DNA of 38,432 nucleotides, taken from contig JAQXNZ010000085.1 of NCBI GenBank assembly GCA_029098265.1, positions 1 through 38,432 of the forward strand. Direction: 5' to 3'. The notes below the pieces were generated by a model. It did not search any database. It was not told the DNA's origin and saw nothing but the letters and a program-made list of their open reading frames with translations. This document shows positions 1-9,547 of this stretch, in pieces. Position 1 is the first letter of the stretch. Each line of letters starts with the position of its first letter. Source of the DNA: Clostridia bacterium (GTDB taxonomy: Bacteria > Bacillota > Clostridia > Lachnospirales > Anaerotignaceae). The position numbers were made by a program, and so were the translations under genes.

Positions 1-832
1 TGATTACTAGACGACATAACTGCTCTCGTTATTGAACATTGGTCTGTTATATTATTCCAAGCACCTAAACTACCTGAAATTAATGATATGGTTATGTTAT
101 CTGTAACAGCACTCGGATCAACTCTAACTAATAAATCAGACGAAGTTGTTCTTTTAGGATTAGCAGTTGAATAATGTGTACAATAATAAACAAAATAATC
201 ATTCTCCATCAAATTATTATTCTCATTACTTTCTACAACATCATCCAGTGCATCTATTTTTAATCCAACCGTTAAATCTTTCCAAGTATTCAAAGTTAAA
301 TCAAATTTTCCGGGAGCAGCTGTAAATGCAGGTAGTTCTGTAACAAAAAACCCAGTTGAGCTGTTCCATTTATATAGATTTCACAAAAGAAATTATGTCC
401 TTCGTAAGCGCTGCTTTCATTTCCTTGATTTATAACTCTAAAATTAAATGAACACTTATCTTCTGAATTTTTAGCTCCCATTATATTAGAGTTGTTAATA
501 GGACTGGTAATTTCCGCTGTTAAATCCGGTAACGCTGTAGCTAAAGCATTTGTATTATTAGTCTCTGCATAATCCTCATAGTTGTTTGTAATTGTTTCAA
601 TTGAATCTTCATCATATACAAAAATGTACATTCCTGTATCGCTGTCAAAAACTTTATTATAGCCATCAATTTCAATTGAATCTATAGTCAGATCCTCTAT
701 GACTTGCATATCAGTTTCTTGAGCTTCTGATTCTTCTAAGCCAATATAAGCTTCATTGGCATATACTACGTTTGAGCTAAACAAAGTAAATATTAAGATA
801 CTGGAAAGAATCATAACATTCTTATTTTTCAT
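1..832 (-). pseudogene. Exported CARDB-domain-like protein, frame interrupted at a T6 run; distal part runs off the window edge
   Basis: ORF 296..832 has a signal peptide (MKNKNVMILSSILIFTLFSSNVVYA) and a CARDB-like start (PDLTAEITSP...FRVINQGN). The other frame stays open from about 344 to position 1 and reads VTELPAFTAAPGKFDLTLNTWKDLTVGLKIDALDDVVESNENNN..., the second half of a CARDB-like fold. Good SD (GGAAGGAGATACAAATG). Could be a frameshifted gene, a sequencing error, or recoded. Confidence 0.6.
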
Positions 833-2819
833 TTGTATCTCCTTCCTTATTTACGATTTTGACAAACTTAGTATCCTCGGCAAGAGGTTCGAATGTTCTT
901 CCTCCGCCGGTATAGAATTTTCCGAAAAACTCAACGTACTGAAGTCGGCATGAATGTACATACGCTCCCAGTGCGTTAATGGCAAGGTTGAATACCGTAC
1001 CGAAAAGGAATACGCATATAAATACGATAAGTCCGACTACTCCGCTTCCCGCCAGTGAGCCGAGTATATTTACTACCTTGGCAACTACGCCGGTGGCAAG
1101 GCCGAGGGCAAGAAGTCTTGAATATGAAAGTACGTCCGAAAGATAACTTGTAATGTTGTATAGGCTTGAGAAGCCGCCTATAATCTTTCCGAAGCCCTTC
1201 TTTGCACGTCCGCCGGTAAGTATTATTCCGACAGCTCCGATTATGGCCATCCATTTTCCGAAGGATGAAAGCGCCGGTGTTACCATAGAGCCTACTGCAA
1301 AAAGCACAAGGCCTATGAGAAGCATATACCAGAAGCCTACATCAAACAGTGCGTCCCAGGGTTTTCCGTCTTTAATAAGCATGTACGCCTGCATTCCCAT
1401 TCCGACGAACATATGTATTGCGCCGAGAATAAGAGAGAATATAAGAAGCGTCATAGGCTCCTGCAGAGGGTCAATCCAAACGGGATTTATAACAATCTCT
1501 CTGCCGAGGAAGGTCTTTGAGAATACCGCCATGGCATCTCCGAACCATCCGCCGAAAAGTACGCCCCAGAAGAAGGTCGATATACCGCACCAGAAGAACA
1601 TTGTAACCATTTTCTTCATTGTGCCTTCAAGCTTGAATTTCTTAAGCAGTGCAAAGCATGCTGCTGAAAGAATAATTCCGTAGGCCGCATCGGAAAGCAT
1701 AAGTCCGAAGAACAGGAAGTAGAACGGAGCCATAACAGGCGTAGGGTCCACCTCCGTAGCCAGCGGCATGCTGTACATGACTGTGACTGCCTCGAAGGGT
1801 GAAGCGAATTTGTTGTTTTTAAGTTTTATTGGTGTCTCCTCATTTTTAACGGGTTCGCTTATTTCATACCAGCACTCGTTTGCATCAAGCACCTTGCTTA
1901 CCTCGTCCGCCGACTCGGTGGGTACCCAGCCGTTGAAGCAGAAGACCTTTTTGGTGTTTATCATATCGCCTACGGTTTTTGCCCTGTCACGCTGTATGCG
2001 CAGGTCATCGCAGGCATATTCAAGCTTTTCCTTATGCTGTGCCAGCTCCTTGAGAGTATTCTCACTTTCCGTGATAGTCTCATTTAGAGTCTCTATCCTC
2101 TTTTCGTAGGATGCCGACGCCTCGGCTGCCGTTCCGCTGTTGTCCGAAAGCGAAACAGATACGAAGCCGAAGGGTCTCAGGGCTTCAAGCAGCTTGCCCT
2201 TTTCCTCCTTAAGACAGATAAAGCAAAGATACGTCTGTGTTTTGTCCGAGCTTACCTTCTGCATTACTGCAGATGGAACCTCCTCCAAAACGGTTTTCAA
2301 AAGTTCATCCGTATTCGTCTTGACCGGAACGGCTCCGGTAAATACGGCAGAAGTTCTGGTTCCGGTATTATCCAAGGGCAGGTCGAAGTCCTTCCAGGGT
2401 TCAAGACCCTTGATAAGCAGCGAAAGACGGTTTATTTCCGACTTGCTTTCTGCAATCTTCTTTGTAAGCTCCGCCGTTTTATCGGCAAGTTCCTTTACAA
2501 AGCCCTCGTTTTCATCTACCTCTTTTGAAAAATCCTCAGCGGTTACTTCTTTTCTTGTTTTAAACAGCGGCTTTTTGCCCTCGTAATATCCGTTAAGGGT
2601 ATCAAGCGCCGTGGAATAGACAGCTATCTGTGCATCAAGATGAGATACTTCCGCACTGTTATTAAGTATAAAAGTGCCCTCTGGAATAGGATCTTCCGCA
2701 GGATTTGCCGACGGCTTGTCGATTTCAACAACGCCCAAGTTCATCAGCTCTTTGATTAACCTTTTCTTCCGGCTGTTCAGACAAATAACGGAAATCTTAC
2801 TCATCTCAACTATTGCCAT
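822..2819 (-). CDS. ntpI: V-type ATP synthase subunit I (start probably MAIVEMSKISV, inside the listed ORF)
   Basis: Translation shows a coiled-coil N-terminal half and multi-TM C-terminal half with typical subunit a/I motifs (PFYFLFFGLMLSDAAYGI, LSYSRLLALGLATGVVA). Confidence 0.9.
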   Translation of the reverse strand: MAIVEMSKISVICLNSRKKRLIKELMNLGVVEIDKPSANPAEDPIPEGTFILNNSAEVSHLDAQIAVYSTALDTLNGYYEGKKPLFKTRKEVTAEDFSKEVDENEGFVKELADKTAELTKKIAESKSEINRLSLLIKGLEPWKDFDLPLDNTGTRTSAVFTGAVPVKTNTDELLKTVLEEVPSAVMQKVSSDKTQTYLCFICLKEEKGKLLEALRPFGFVSVSLSDNSGTAAEASASYEKRIETLNETITESENTLKELAQHKEKLEYACDDLRIQRDRAKTVGDMINTKKVFCFNGWVPTESADEVSKVLDANECWYEISEPVKNEETPIKLKNNKFASPFEAVTVMYSMPLATEVDPTPVMAPFYFLFFGLMLSDAAYGIILSAACFALLKKFKLEGTMKKMVTMFFWCGISTFFWGVLFGGWFGDAMAVFSKTFLGREIVINPVWIDPLQEPMTLLIFSLILGAIHMFVGMGMQAYMLIKDGKPWDALFDVGFWYMLLIGLVLFAVGSMVTPALSSFGKWMAIIGAVGIILTGGRAKKGFGKIIGGFSSLYNITSYLSDVLSYSRLLALGLATGVVAKVVNILGSLAGSGVVGLIVFICVFLFGTVFNLAINALGAYVHSCRLQYVEFFGKFYTGGGRTFEPLAEDTKFVKIVNKEGDTNEK

Positions 2820-3132
2820 TGATTCCCACGACCTTTCCAATTACAGCCTTTATGGCCTCTTCCTTTTTTAGTGAGGCCGCTTCCCTGATGTTTTTGCAAT
2901 CGAGCTCAGCCTGCTGTGCGATTTTCGCCACGGCCTCTTTGCTTTCATCAACCGCCTTATCTGCAGCCGAATTCAGTTCTGCCTTAGCTTGCTGTTTTGC
3001 CTGGGCTATTATAGCTTCGCTCCTCTTTTCTGCATCCGCCTTGAGTGACGCCGCCTCTGCCTCGGCATTTTTGATCATTTCGTCTGCCTTAGCCTCCGCC
3101 TCAACAATATCTTTTATAATGTCTAACGCCAT
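2806..3132 (-). CDS. V-type ATP synthase G/H-like subunit (Ala/Lys/Glu-rich coiled coil)
   Basis: 108 aa coiled coil (IVEAEAKADEMIKNAEAEAASLKADAEKRSEAIIAQAKQQA) immediately upstream of and overlapping ntpI. Confidence 0.75.
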   Translation of the reverse strand: MALDIIKDIVEAEAKADEMIKNAEAEAASLKADAEKRSEAIIAQAKQQAKAELNSAADKAVDESKEAVAKIAQQAELDCKNIREAASLKKEEAIKAVIGKVVGINGNS

Positions 3133-3246
3133 TCTTTCCTCACCTCTTTTGCATAGACTTTTTTATATATTATCGGATAAACTGCCTGCCTGATATTCAG
3201 TGGAAGCAATACTCCGATTAATATCTTAAGGGTAATAATGCTCTGC

Positions 3247-3301
3247 TCAGGCAATATTCAATATTCTTTCATAATCTTTATACAATCTTTATATTGCCTG
3301 A
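3247..3301. promoter_or_regulatory. Inverted repeat enclosing a tandem 11-bp direct repeat upstream of the V-ATPase genes
   Basis: TCAGGCAATAT (3247-3257) and ATATTGCCTGA (3291-3301) are a perfect 11-bp inverted repeat; AATCTTTATA occurs at 3273-3282 and 3284-3293 (period 11). Confidence 0.45.
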
Positions 3302-3712
3302 CATCATTTATATAAGCCGTCGGAAAACCGTTAATTTAAAGCTGTTTATGGCATATTAAGGTGCTTTCCGCCGAGCCTATACACCAAATTATATATAAAA
3401 ATATTTTAATTGTCAAATTTAATTATACGATGTATACAAAGAAACCGTTGTTAATTTCGACCAAAATACACACTATATACACTTAGCGCAGCAATCGGAT
3501 TTGTCTGTTTTAAACAAAACAACATTACATGTTTTAATATCAATACATAATTAGCCAAATGCCTATATTGGTACTACCAAGTTTTTCGTTGATATTACCC
3601 ATATTTATCAGGTGGCCGAAACGTAAAACTCGGTCAGTATATATTAGCTCACTTAAATTAACCTTAAATAATACAATCATTATAAAGAAATTAAAATATA
3701 ATCAATATAATG

Positions 3713-3742
3713 AAAAAAGGGTCTGTGTTTATACACAGACCC
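3713..3742 (-). terminator. Intrinsic terminator of the 57-aa small ORF
   Basis: Perfect 9-bp stem GGGTCTGTG/CACAGACCC (3719-3727/3734-3742), followed on the minus strand by T6 (A6 at 3713-3718). Confidence 0.85.
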
Positions 3743-3766
3743 CAAATTGTCTAAGTGGCAGTCAAA

Positions 3767-3940
3767 TTATGCTGATCTACGAGCGATTGCTCTTATCACG
3801 CCGTAAAGCCCGATGATGAGGAGAGCCATAACGACAATTGCAAGATTCTGGGCAGCTGCTGCCGCAGGTACAATCGCAAGTCCTGCCACGATTAAAAGAA
3901 GAGAGATTATGGGTAACAATATATTAGAAATATTTTTCAT
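3767..3940 (-). CDS. Small hydrophobic membrane protein, 57 aa (not in supplied ORF track)
   Basis: MKNISNILLPIISLLLIVAGLAIVPAAAAAQNLAIVVMALLIIGLYGVIRAIARRSA*; SD GGAGGCGGTAAATATG; two hydrophobic segments; followed by a strong terminator. Confidence 0.75.
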   Translation of the reverse strand: MKNISNILLPIISLLLIVAGLAIVPAAAAAQNLAIVVMALLIIGLYGVIRAIARRSA

Positions 3941-4269
3941 ATTTACCGCCTCCGTAAATGGATTCTACTAAAAACCTGATGTCTTTTCTTTGATGCCTTT
4001 ATCAAATCATCTTTCTCATTTATGATGCTAGTATAACATCAAGGTTAAAAGTGCGCTATGTCAATATCTAACATATTTAGCTTTAAATTTTAAAATTGTT
4101 TTATGATATTTTTAATCAAAATTTCATTTTGCATAATTTTAGCAAGATTAATTCTAATAATCTAATGCATTTCTAACATAACTTTGAGTTGTTAGTTTTG
4201 TAACAAACAACTAATCAAAGTGTTAAAATTTATACAATTTATACAACTGAAGCTTTGCCATCATATTTT

Positions 4270-7200
4270 TCATCTGTCATTGTCTGATAATATCCTGTGC
4301 CAAACTTCATTGGCTGTAAGACGTTTCAGTTTTCTGACAGAGCCGCAGCTGTCCTCTTCAAAACAGCACATGGCCTTGTACTCGCAGTAATCGCAGTGTA
4401 TCTGTCCCCTGTTCATTGCCGGACTGACACTTACATTGCCCTGTGCTATCTGCTCTCCTATTTCAGCCGCCCTTTCGGCAGTAAAATCCATCAGCTTTTT
4501 GTATTCCTCCCTGCCGACTGCAGAACCAGCTGCGTCTCCTCTTTTACGTCCGACACTTATTATGTCGGATTTATCCGCATAGGCCAGCACATCGTCAAAG
4601 GCCTCCAGCACGTCTTTATCATCACAAGCCAAACCCGTCATGCAGAATTTCTTATACAGCGCCGCTTCGGGACTGCTGCCCTTAAGCTCCGAAGCCTTGA
4701 CCACGGGGTCCATTATCCTGAAGTAGAACACTCCGCCAATCTGAGGTTCATCTATTGTAAGCGGCTTTCCCGTTTTCAAAAATGCATCCATATACAGCAG
4801 AAGCTGTAACTGAAGTCCATAATATACGTCCGAGAGACTGAAGTCCTTACTGCCGGATTTATAGTCTATTATCTTTATATACCCGTTTCCTTCTTTCCTG
4901 TATATATCTACCCTGTCAATCTTGCCCCTGAGCATCAGCTTTCTGCCGTCGGGCATCTCTATCTCTATTGCGGGCAGACCGCCCATGCCGAAGCTTATCT
5001 CACTGCCGAGCATCTCAAATTTTCCGCTGTCCATGTGCTTTTTCAGCACCGTAACGGCTCTGGATGTTATTCGTTTTACCCTCTTGATAAGATATTTGTA
5101 AGCGGCAGTACTCAAAAGAACACGGCTTGCTGTATCGGGAGCAAGTCTGTCTATGGCCTCCTCAGTCAGCAGTACGGCTTCCTCCTCGGTCAGGGTCTGC
5201 CATGTTTGACCGTTCTCTTTCATTTTTTCCGTAACCTCTTTGAGCACCTCATGGAACAGAACACCGAGGTCGGGCGTCTGTATCTCAAACATTTTCCTGG
5301 GCTTTGCCTCCAGAGAATATCTGGCAAAATAGTAGAACGGGCACTCTGCAAAGGCCTCCAGTCTTGAAACGCTGGTGTACATTTTATCTCCGTAAAGTCT
5401 GCCGATGTTCTCCTCGCCGAGTTTGTCATTGGCTTCGTCCTCTGATATTCCGTCGGTTATCATAACGGCTCTGTTCCTGTATTCCTCATCGGACTTAAGC
5501 CATTCGGCGGCCTTAAGCCAATGGTCTGCTCCCGATGCAATACCCTTTCCGAGACGGTGAAGCGTCGGAATCGGCCTGTCAACGGCTTTAACAGACATGT
5601 CATCAAACTCAGCATGCTCAAGCTTTGGGAATATGTTTTCCAGTCTGCCGATTACGGGCGACGGTCTTGTTTCCCTGCCGGAGCTGTCGGAGGCGGCTCT
5701 GCATATATAAAGATATTTTTCAGGCTTTGTTATTCCGAGGTATATAAGATACTGCTCCTCAAAGGCCAGTCTGGCACCCCAGTGTGCCAGCTCCGCACCT
5801 GCGTTTTCAAGGGCTTCTCTTTCTCTTTCGGTGAAAATTCCTCCGCTTTCCGTATTGACCGACGGCAGTACACTCTCATTGGCGCCTGCCACAAACAGAG
5901 CCTTTACCGAGGGCAGTCTTGTTCTTTCTATGTCTCCTACGGTAACAGCATCTATGCCCGCAGGTATTATACCCATTCTTAAGCCCGCAAGACCTGCCTC
6001 CAGTATTTCGGAATACTCCTTTATATCGACTTCATCATCGCCTAACAGTGATACCATGCTCTCCATGAGTTCGCCTATCATCTCGTAACAGCGAACCTGC
6101 TCCTGAGCCTTTTCGGAGTTACCCTCCGCCTCCTCCTTTTCTGCCCTTTGTCCCAGTATGTCGGCAACCTCAAGCTTTTCGAGTATTTCAAATATACCTA
6201 CGGTTATATCTCTTACGCTGTGTTTTCCGCTTCTGAATTTTTTATAAAAATCGGCAAAAGGCGTAATAGCCCTTTCCTTTATATCGTTCATTCTGTCCTC
6301 GGCGGCTGTATCAGATTCGTTCTCGAAGCCCATCTGCCATCTTTCATTTATCCATGTGCTGCCCTTTATGCCGTATCTGATGACATAGTTTTCAAGTATG
6401 TCTCTCTCGTCCCTTGTTATGCCTGTCAGTTCCGTTTTGAGACATCTGAATACGGACTCAAAGGACAGGTCGCAGGCTGTCATTTCCGCTATGGCGCAGA
6501 CCAGCTCCGTACAGGGTTTGCCCATAACCGTTCTTTTTGTATCCATGAAAAACGGTATGCCGTAATGGGAAAACACCAGTCTTACCGTTTCCTCATAGTC
6601 GGGAAGATTTCTTGCCGTAAGGGCTATGTCTCTGAAACGCAGTCCCCTGTCCCTCACAAGGCTTATTATTTCGGATGCGCACATATTTATCTCGTCAACG
6701 GAGGACGCCGCCGTCATTATCTTTATTCCGTCACTGTCGGCCTCTTTATTTATGTTCCAGCCGAAGTATTCCTTCTCCAGCCTTTTCATGCCCTCGGAAG
6801 AATAAAAGCTCTCGCCGGTATATACATTTTTCTCGACTCTGTATCCGTTATCGGCGCACAGCTTTTTCAACCTGCACATAGTGTCCCAGGGCTCATAGAA
6901 GCTGTCCTCACAAGTAAGCTTACTGCTTTCGGCAGAAGCCCTGTCCATAGTCAGTACAACCGTCACACGTCTGCATGAAGCAAGCAGTCTTTCTATTATG
7001 CGGTACTCCTGATAGGTAAAGCCGTAAAAACCGTCAAGCCACACCTCTGCGCCGTCAATATAGTCTGCGCCGTTCATTTTTTCTGCGGCTATTGTCAGTA
7101 TATCATCAGAGACTATATATCTGTCCTTTATGAACTTGCAGTACTCCTCATAAATAAGAGCAATATCCGTAAGCTTTGCGGCAAGGGGGCTGTCCTTAGG

Positions 7201-7626
7201 CATATCCTCGGCATACTCCCTTATGTTTTCGGGCGTTATTCCGCCCGATGCAAACTCGCTTATCTCGCTCGTCAGTCTTTCGATAAAGCCCTGTCTGCGG
7301 CAGACAATGCCGAAATAGTTCAGTCTGTCCGCATTATCCATGAGTACCTTGCGCAGTATCATAAGCTTGCCTGTATCATCGGTACGGGCGCCTACCGCAC
7401 CGCCCTTTTCGGAAAAAATATTTTCGGCCAGCCTTCTGAAGCTCAGCACTGCCGCAGACATTATGCCGCCTGTCACAGCCACCAGCTCCCTTTCGGCCTG
7501 AAGTGAATACTGCTCAGGCACTATATATATAAGCCTTTTGGCCTGCTTCTGTTTTTCATTTATCTCATTTAGGCAGAGGGTGCTTTTTCCGCTTCTGCTT
7601 CTGCCTATTATAAATCTCAAGCTCAT
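4270..7626 (-). CDS. addB: ATP-dependent helicase/nuclease AddB subunit (start probably MSLRFIIGRSRSGKST)
   Basis: N-terminal Walker A-like GRSRSGKST, MSLRFIIG start, C-terminal nuclease motif IIDYKSGSKDF and Fe-S cysteines (AECPFYYFARY ... CDYCEYKAMCCFEEDSC). Confidence 0.9.
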   Translation of the reverse strand: MSLRFIIGRSRSGKSTLCLNEINEKQKQAKRLIYIVPEQYSLQAERELVAVTGGIMSAAVLSFRRLAENIFSEKGGAVGARTDDTGKLMILRKVLMDNADRLNYFGIVCRRQGFIERLTSEISEFASGGITPENIREYAEDMPKDSPLAAKLTDIALIYEEYCKFIKDRYIVSDDILTIAAEKMNGADYIDGAEVWLDGFYGFTYQEYRIIERLLASCRRVTVVLTMDRASAESSKLTCEDSFYEPWDTMCRLKKLCADNGYRVEKNVYTGESFYSSEGMKRLEKEYFGWNINKEADSDGIKIMTAASSVDEINMCASEIISLVRDRGLRFRDIALTARNLPDYEETVRLVFSHYGIPFFMDTKRTVMGKPCTELVCAIAEMTACDLSFESVFRCLKTELTGITRDERDILENYVIRYGIKGSTWINERWQMGFENESDTAAEDRMNDIKERAITPFADFYKKFRSGKHSVRDITVGIFEILEKLEVADILGQRAEKEEAEGNSEKAQEQVRCYEMIGELMESMVSLLGDDEVDIKEYSEILEAGLAGLRMGIIPAGIDAVTVGDIERTRLPSVKALFVAGANESVLPSVNTESGGIFTEREREALENAGAELAHWGARLAFEEQYLIYLGITKPEKYLYICRAASDSSGRETRPSPVIGRLENIFPKLEHAEFDDMSVKAVDRPIPTLHRLGKGIASGADHWLKAAEWLKSDEEYRNRAVMITDGISEDEANDKLGEENIGRLYGDKMYTSVSRLEAFAECPFYYFARYSLEAKPRKMFEIQTPDLGVLFHEVLKEVTEKMKENGQTWQTLTEEEAVLLTEEAIDRLAPDTASRVLLSTAAYKYLIKRVKRITSRAVTVLKKHMDSGKFEMLGSEISFGMGGLPAIEIEMPDGRKLMLRGKIDRVDIYRKEGNGYIKIIDYKSGSKDFSLSDVYYGLQLQLLLYMDAFLKTGKPLTIDEPQIGGVFYFRIMDPVVKASELKGSSPEAALYKKFCMTGLACDDKDVLEAFDDVLAYADKSDIISVGRKRGDAAGSAVGREEYKKLMDFTAERAAEIGEQIAQGNVSVSPAMNRGQIHCDYCEYKAMCCFEEDSCGSVRKLKRLTANEVWHRILSDNDR

Positions 7627-7699
7627 AATAACCCCCTGACGTGTAATAAAACGATTTTCTCCGCAATAAATATATACAAACATAATACGGAGGACATTT

Positions 7700-8110
7700 A
7701 TGGGCAAAACAAAATTTATGGTAATTAAACTAAAGGAGCTTATAAAAACAGCCGTTTTTGCCATAATCGGAGCGGCCATAATCATCGCTCTTATAATAAT
7801 GCTGGTTCCGCACAGCTCCTCGGCACAGTATAAGTCAGGTACATATACCACCAACATATCCATAGGCGAGGAAAGCGCCGCCGTATCTCTCACATTCAGC
7901 GAGAACGAAATAACAGATGTGTCCTTTATCCCCACTACAGACACACTATCGGTGTTTTATCCGCTTATGCAAACCACAGGAGAGGAAATATGTGCTCAAA
8001 TTTTGAATGAACAATCCACTGACAACATTTCCATAGCCTCTGACAGCACCTACGCCGCCGAGCTTATTATCGGTGCCGCCGACAGCTGTATAGAGCGTGC
8101 AAAAAGATAA
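7700..8110 (+). CDS. Membrane-anchored small protein resembling FMN-binding-domain proteins
   Basis: 136 aa; N-terminal TM helix, then YKSGTYTTNISIGEESAAVSLTFSENEITDVSF, similar in pattern to FMN_bind repeats; SD ACGGAGGACATTTATG; divergent from addB. Confidence 0.65.
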   Translation: MGKTKFMVIKLKELIKTAVFAIIGAAIIIALIIMLVPHSSSAQYKSGTYTTNISIGEESAAVSLTFSENEITDVSFIPTTDTLSVFYPLMQTTGEEICAQILNEQSTDNISIASDSTYAAELIIGAADSCIERAKR

Positions 8111-8120
8111 CAGCTTAAAA

Positions 8121-8145
8121 GGGGGTGTCGCAAAACCGACACCCC
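8121..8145 (+). terminator. Hairpin downstream of the FMN-binding-like gene
   Basis: Perfect 9-bp stem GGGGTGTCG/CGACACCCC (8122-8130/8137-8145); weak T-tract on + strand, but A4 upstream gives TTTT on the minus strand. Confidence 0.55.
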
Positions 8146-8149
8146 GAGA

Positions 8150-8464
8150 ATGTCGACGAAGTCGACACTAAGTCGAAAACAGGTTTTCGACTTGTTTAAA
8201 TTAATGCATGAATGGCTATTCCATCGGCCGCTGGCCTTGAAACACGCCATTCTCCTCGGCCGGTATCACTTTGCTTGCAAAGCGCCCACTTGTGGGCGGC
8301 GGCACGCTGATATGTACGCGGTCTCTATAGCGGGTTCACAAATTCCCTTCGGGAACACCTAATGGTGCCGGAGTATATTCTTCCGGTTTGCTTTCCTGCG
8401 GATTAAACTTGGAAAACTCTTCGTTTTCCAAACCTTTCCGCGAAAAAAATTTGTCTGCAATCTG
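8150..8464 (+). repeat. Modular hairpin-rich dispersed repeat, copy A
   Basis: Head TGTCGAC-GAA-GTCGACA plus AAGTCGAAAAC-AG-GTTTTCGACTT (8170-8193); GTTTAAATTAATGCATGAA; stem GAATGGC/GCCATTC (8210-8216/8246-8252); TTGGAAAAC-TCTTC-GTTTTCCAA (8409-8431); 3' end AATTTGTCTGCAATCTG. Confidence 0.9.
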
Positions 8465-8500
8465 AGAGTACCGTTCAATGCGGCACCCCGATGTTTTTCT

Positions 8501-9535
8501 TTATATATCCAGCTGTATCTGTTCAGCCGCTTCGCTGTCCTTAGGCGGACGCAGTCCGAAATGTCCATAGCCGCCGGCAGTTACTACCCTGCCTCTGGGT
8601 GTACGCTTAATATAGCCCATCTGTATAAGATAAGGCTCAATGACGTCCTCTATGGTCTCAGACTCCTCATTGACCGCCGCCGCTATAGTATCAAGACCGA
8701 CGGGGCCGCCGCCGAACTTATCTATTATCGTAAGCAGTATTTTTCTGTCGGTATTATCAAGGCCGTTTTTATCCACCTCAAGCAGGTCAAGGGCGTATGA
8801 AGCCACCTCACAGGTTATTACTCCGTCATACTGCACCTGCGCAAAGTCCCTTACCCTCTTAAGCAGGCGGTTTGCTATACGGGGCGTACCTCTGGAACGT
8901 CTTGCTATCTCTGCCGCACCTCCTGCGTCTATTTCGGTGCCGAGCACCTCTGCCGAGCGTATAACTATCCTCGACAGGTCTGCCGTATTATAGGGTTCAA
9001 GATGATTTACCACTCCGAACCTGTCCCTCAGGGGCGCAGTCAAAAGACCTATTCTTGTGGTTGCACCAATAAGTGTGAACTTGGGCAGTTCCAGACGCAC
9101 ACTTCTTGCGCCCGCACCCTTGCCGATAACAATATCTATGGCAAAGTCCTCCATTGCAGGATAAAGTATTTCCTCTATAACCCTGTTAAGCCTGTGTATT
9201 TCGTCCACAAACAGTATGTCGCCCTCGCTGAGCCCGTTCAGTATGGCCGCCATATCTCCGGGTCTTTCTATGGCAGGTCCCGACGTAGTCTTGAAGCCCG
9301 CACCCATTTCATTGGCAATTATATTTGATAGAGTTGTTTTTCCCAGACCCGGCGGTCCGTAAAGAAGCACATGGTCCAGAGGCTCCTTTCTCTTTTTCGC
9401 CGCCTCTATAAACACCTTAAGGTTGTTTTTGACCTTATCCTGTCCGATGTAATCGTCCAGAGTATCCGGTCTGAGACTGAGTTCTATATCGCCGTCACCG
9501 TCATTGACTGCTGTTGTAATAATTCTTTTATCCAT
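8501..9535 (-). CDS. ruvB: Holliday junction branch migration DNA helicase RuvB
   Basis: [86 protein letters not shown]. Confidence 0.97.
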   Translation of the reverse strand: MDKRIITTAVNDGDGDIELSLRPDTLDDYIGQDKVKNNLKVFIEAAKKRKEPLDHVLLYGPPGLGKTTLSNIIANEMGAGFKTTSGPAIERPGDMAAILNGLSEGDILFVDEIHRLNRVIEEILYPAMEDFAIDIVIGKGAGARSVRLELPKFTLIGATTRIGLLTAPLRDRFGVVNHLEPYNTADLSRIVIRSAEVLGTEIDAGGAAEIARRSRGTPRIANRLLKRVRDFAQVQYDGVITCEVASYALDLLEVDKNGLDNTDRKILLTIIDKFGGGPVGLDTIAAAVNEESETIEDVIEPYLIQMGYIKRTPRGRVVTAGGYGHFGLRPPKDSEAAEQIQLDI

Positions 9536-9547
9536 ATCTCTGCTCCG

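Noticed and set aside
3559-3816. 85-aa + strand ORF
   Set aside because: Runs through a terminator hairpin and the small minus-strand gene; no coding signal.
6148-6978. 276-aa + strand ORF (and other + ORFs within 4297-6978)
   Set aside because: Antisense to addB, no SD or recognisable domain.
7627-7944. N-terminal extension of AddB (MSVVGIKDTSV...) in the supplied ORF
   Set aside because: It overlaps the divergent gene at 7700; AddB homology starts at MSLRFIIG (7626).
8150-8464. Group II intron or retron remnant
   Set aside because: No reverse transcriptase and no recognisable domain V or msr/msd layout; only the terminator-adjacent position is suggestive.
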